From NCBI GenBank assembly GCA_012970285.1, contig JIBW01000007.1, forward strand, positions 1 through 64,000: 64,000 bases of DNA, written 5' to 3'. The DNA comes from Bacillaceae bacterium JMAK1 (GTDB lineage: Bacteria > Bacillota > Bacilli > Bacillales > Marinococcaceae). Below, piece by piece: positions 62,184 to 64,000 of the stretch (the first letter of the stretch is position 1; each line of letters begins with the position of its first letter). Below the pieces are notes generated by a model. The model did no database searches. It saw only the letters and a list, made by a program, of their open reading frames with translations, and was not told where the DNA came from. The translations under genes were made by a program, and so were the position numbers.

Positions 62184-63950
62184 GTGAAAAAGTTTTATAT
62201 GTTATTTGGAGCAGCTGCATTTTTAAGCGCTCCGTCACTTACAGATGCACAAACGGAGCAAGTTCCTGAAGCGAATGATGAAGAGTCCCGAATTCTGTAT
62301 ATCGATTCAGAAGATTCATTTCAACAACATGCACGAACATCGCGAGCGGACCATGAACGATTAGCTGAGCGCTTTATCGTCGATCATGTAGAAACGTTTG
62401 GCATCGAAAATCCAAAAGATGATTTAACGGTCGTAGATAAAACGACGGATGAATATGGTATGACGCACATTACTTATCAACAGACCATGAACGGATTTCC
62501 TGTTGAAGGTCACAAAGTGATCGTCCATTTTGATGCAAATGGAACGATTAGCAGTGTGAATGGAAACTATCATGATGGTAGTGTACAAGCGGTTCAAAGT
62601 ATTTCAATTGATGATCGAGAGGCTGTAGAAATTGCTAAGGATCACGTCAGCGCTCCAAGTGAATTGGAGTATGAACCGACCGCAGAACTTGTCGTCTATC
62701 CGATGGGTGACGAAGCTGTCACAGTCCAAAAGGTAAACGTAAACTTTATGGGGGAAGATCCAGGCAACTGGTTTGTTTTTATTGACGTTGCAACTGGTGA
62801 AGTTGTCGACGCGTACAACACAATTGGGCACGTGGCAGAAGATGCAGGCTTAGATGAGGAGCAAGTGAATGTCATTGCACAACCTTCACCAACTTTACTT
62901 GAAACGGCGGTGAACGTACAAGCTTTACCAGATGATATTGACCGTTCTGATTTCGGACCGATGCACGGTTCTGGATTTGGGGTTCATGGGGACTATCGAG
63001 TTTTGAATTTGGTCTATAAAATTTCCGATATTCCTCAAGGGACCTTCAAATTATTTGATTGGACAAGACCTGATTTTGATGGAATTTACACGTACGATAT
63101 GAAAAACCAATATCAGTCGTCAACCTTTAGGTTGCCTGGTGACCCGTTTACTAATGATACAGCAGGCTTTAACTCGACGTATGACGCCCCAGGAGTCGAT
63201 GCTCATTATAACTCTACAAAAGTATATGAGTACTTCCTTGAGGAACACGATCGGAACTCTTTAGATGATGAAGGGGCAGCGCTCATTTCATCAGCTAACT
63301 ATGGAGACAACTATAACAATGCGTTTTGGAACGGTAGCCAAATGGCTTATGGCAACGGTGATGGCCAACAATTTATTCCATTATCAGCAGGGCTAGATGT
63401 TGCTGCTCATGAAATTACACACGGTGTGATTACGAATACAGCAGGGCTGCTTTACCGCTTTGAGTCAGGTGCGGTGAATGAATCAATTGCTGATATCTTC
63501 GGGGTACTCGTTGATACATCTAGTTGGGACATCGGGGATAACATTATTGGTGAAGCTTGGTTAAATGAAGGAAGAACGGCGCTTCGTAGCCTTGAAGAAC
63601 CAGGGAAGTTCCCAGTGAATGCAAACTACGTTGAATACGGGGATGGCAGTGGTGTATTCCCAGCCCATATGGATGAGTTTTATGATATGCCTTTGAATGT
63701 TGATAACGGAGGGGTTCATGTAAACTCATCGATCATTAACCATGCGGCATATTTAATTGGGGATGAAGTGGGGAGAGAGGCACTTGGGAATGTCGTCTAT
63801 CGAGCGTTAACAGTATACTTAACTCCAATCTCGAACTTCTCAGATACTCGCTTTGCATTTATCCAATCAGCCATTGATATTTACGGTGAAGACAGCGATG
63901 AGGTCGAAGCCACGTTGGATGCATTTGATGGCGTAGGAATTTATGAATAA
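62184..63950 (+). CDS. Secreted neutral metalloprotease (M4, thermolysin family)
   Basis: A 588-aa prepro-protease from the GTG at 62184 (KKFYMLFGAAAFLS), preceded by GGGAGGG. After the signal peptide (~1-22) come the FTP and PepSY propeptide domains (~35-210), then the catalytic domain. Zinc ligands are H409-E-I-T-H413 and Glu433 in NESIADIF; the catalytic histidine lies in NGGVHVNSSI. The enzyme cuts at hydrophobic residues and is secreted and self-activated. Ten earlier codons are open but lack an RBS. Confidence 0.95.
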   Translation: MKKFYMLFGAAAFLSAPSLTDAQTEQVPEANDEESRILYIDSEDSFQQHARTSRADHERLAERFIVDHVETFGIENPKDDLTVVDKTTDEYGMTHITYQQTMNGFPVEGHKVIVHFDANGTISSVNGNYHDGSVQAVQSISIDDREAVEIAKDHVSAPSELEYEPTAELVVYPMGDEAVTVQKVNVNFMGEDPGNWFVFIDVATGEVVDAYNTIGHVAEDAGLDEEQVNVIAQPSPTLLETAVNVQALPDDIDRSDFGPMHGSGFGVHGDYRVLNLVYKISDIPQGTFKLFDWTRPDFDGIYTYDMKNQYQSSTFRLPGDPFTNDTAGFNSTYDAPGVDAHYNSTKVYEYFLEEHDRNSLDDEGAALISSANYGDNYNNAFWNGSQMAYGNGDGQQFIPLSAGLDVAAHEITHGVITNTAGLLYRFESGAVNESIADIFGVLVDTSSWDIGDNIIGEAWLNEGRTALRSLEEPGKFPVNANYVEYGDGSGVFPAHMDEFYDMPLNVDNGGVHVNSSIINHAAYLIGDEVGREALGNVVYRALTVYLTPISNFSDTRFAFIQSAIDIYGEDSDEVEATLDAFDGVGIYE

Positions 63951-63957
63951 AAATGAT

Positions 63958-63988
63958 CAACAGCTCCCTTGATATGAGGGAGCTGTTG
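63958..63988 (+). terminator. Hairpin after the metalloprotease gene
   Basis: A perfect 12-bp stem (CAACAGCTCCCT / AGGGAGCTGTTG) lies 8 bases after the stop codon but has no T-run within the window; it may stabilise the mRNA end or be a weak terminator. Confidence 0.6.
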
Positions 63989-64000
63989 GACTGTTGAAGG

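Overview
The window comes from a spore-forming, low-GC member of the Bacillaceae, probably an alkaliphile or halotolerant species. The evidence is an alpha/beta small acid-soluble spore protein, a BclA-like collagenous spore-surface protein, the Bacillus gene order thiL-tsaE-tsaB-rimI-tsaD ... ydiF-rex-tatA-tatC-ydiK-ydiL-groES-groEL, a CIRCE operator, strong AGGAGG ribosome-binding sites and frequent GTG/TTG starts. Acidic exported proteins, a Ktr potassium system and a BCCT osmolyte carrier fit a saline or alkaline habitat. The exact species cannot be read from the sequence.

Layout. 1-7.7 kb: an S9 peptidase paired with an orphan peptide-binding lipoprotein, then a yknWXYZ-type MacB-like exporter and a DUF1540 mini-protein. 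7.8-15 kb: two tandem GPH sugar symporters (a cre site before the second), a large secreted 5'-nucleotidase with a duplicated C-terminal domain and two carbohydrate-binding modules, and a transsulfuration-type PLP enzyme. 15-19.2 kb: a 5S rRNA plus initiator tRNA unit with no 16S or 23S, then thiL and the t6A genes. 19.3-23.5 kb: genes that interrupt the usual order, including an SASP, a serine hydrolase and a purine efflux pump (pbuE) behind an adenine riboswitch. 23.6-30.7 kb: ABC-F (ydiF), rex, tatAC, ydiKL, groESL. 30.8-37 kb: a poly-gamma-glutamate hydrolase-like protein, an LVIVD-repeat protein, small secreted proteins, YfhD, a TauE/SafE permease and KtrAB-type potassium uptake. 37.2-43.2 kb: a LacI-controlled operon joining a TRAP transporter to a hexulose-phosphate isomerase-like protein, a KdgK-like kinase and a hexulose-phosphate synthase-like enzyme, whose substrate is unknown. 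43.3-48.8 kb: an EamA exporter, a GlcG/HbpS-like protein, a bacterial GOLPH3-like protein, a D-threonine aldolase-like enzyme, a YsnE-like acetyltransferase and an MFS pump. 48.8-55.8 kb: a 2357-residue collagen-like gene. 56-58 kb: pseudouridine catabolism (psuK-psuG). 58-64 kb: an ABC-F antibiotic-resistance-type gene behind an RLR leader peptide and attenuator, a MOSC protein, a BCCT carrier and a secreted thermolysin-type protease.

Most notable points: (i) the ABC-F gene at 58.3 kb follows a 12-codon leader containing RLRFPTLN, the core of the ErmD leader peptide, and an attenuator; (ii) an adenine-type purine riboswitch overlaps the terminator before pbuE; (iii) the TRAP/PHI/kinase/HPS operon may be an uncharacterised sugar pathway; (iv) the collagen-like gene contains near-perfect 36-, 90-, 135- and 180-bp internal duplications; (v) the 5S-tRNA-fMet unit stands alone beside thiL.
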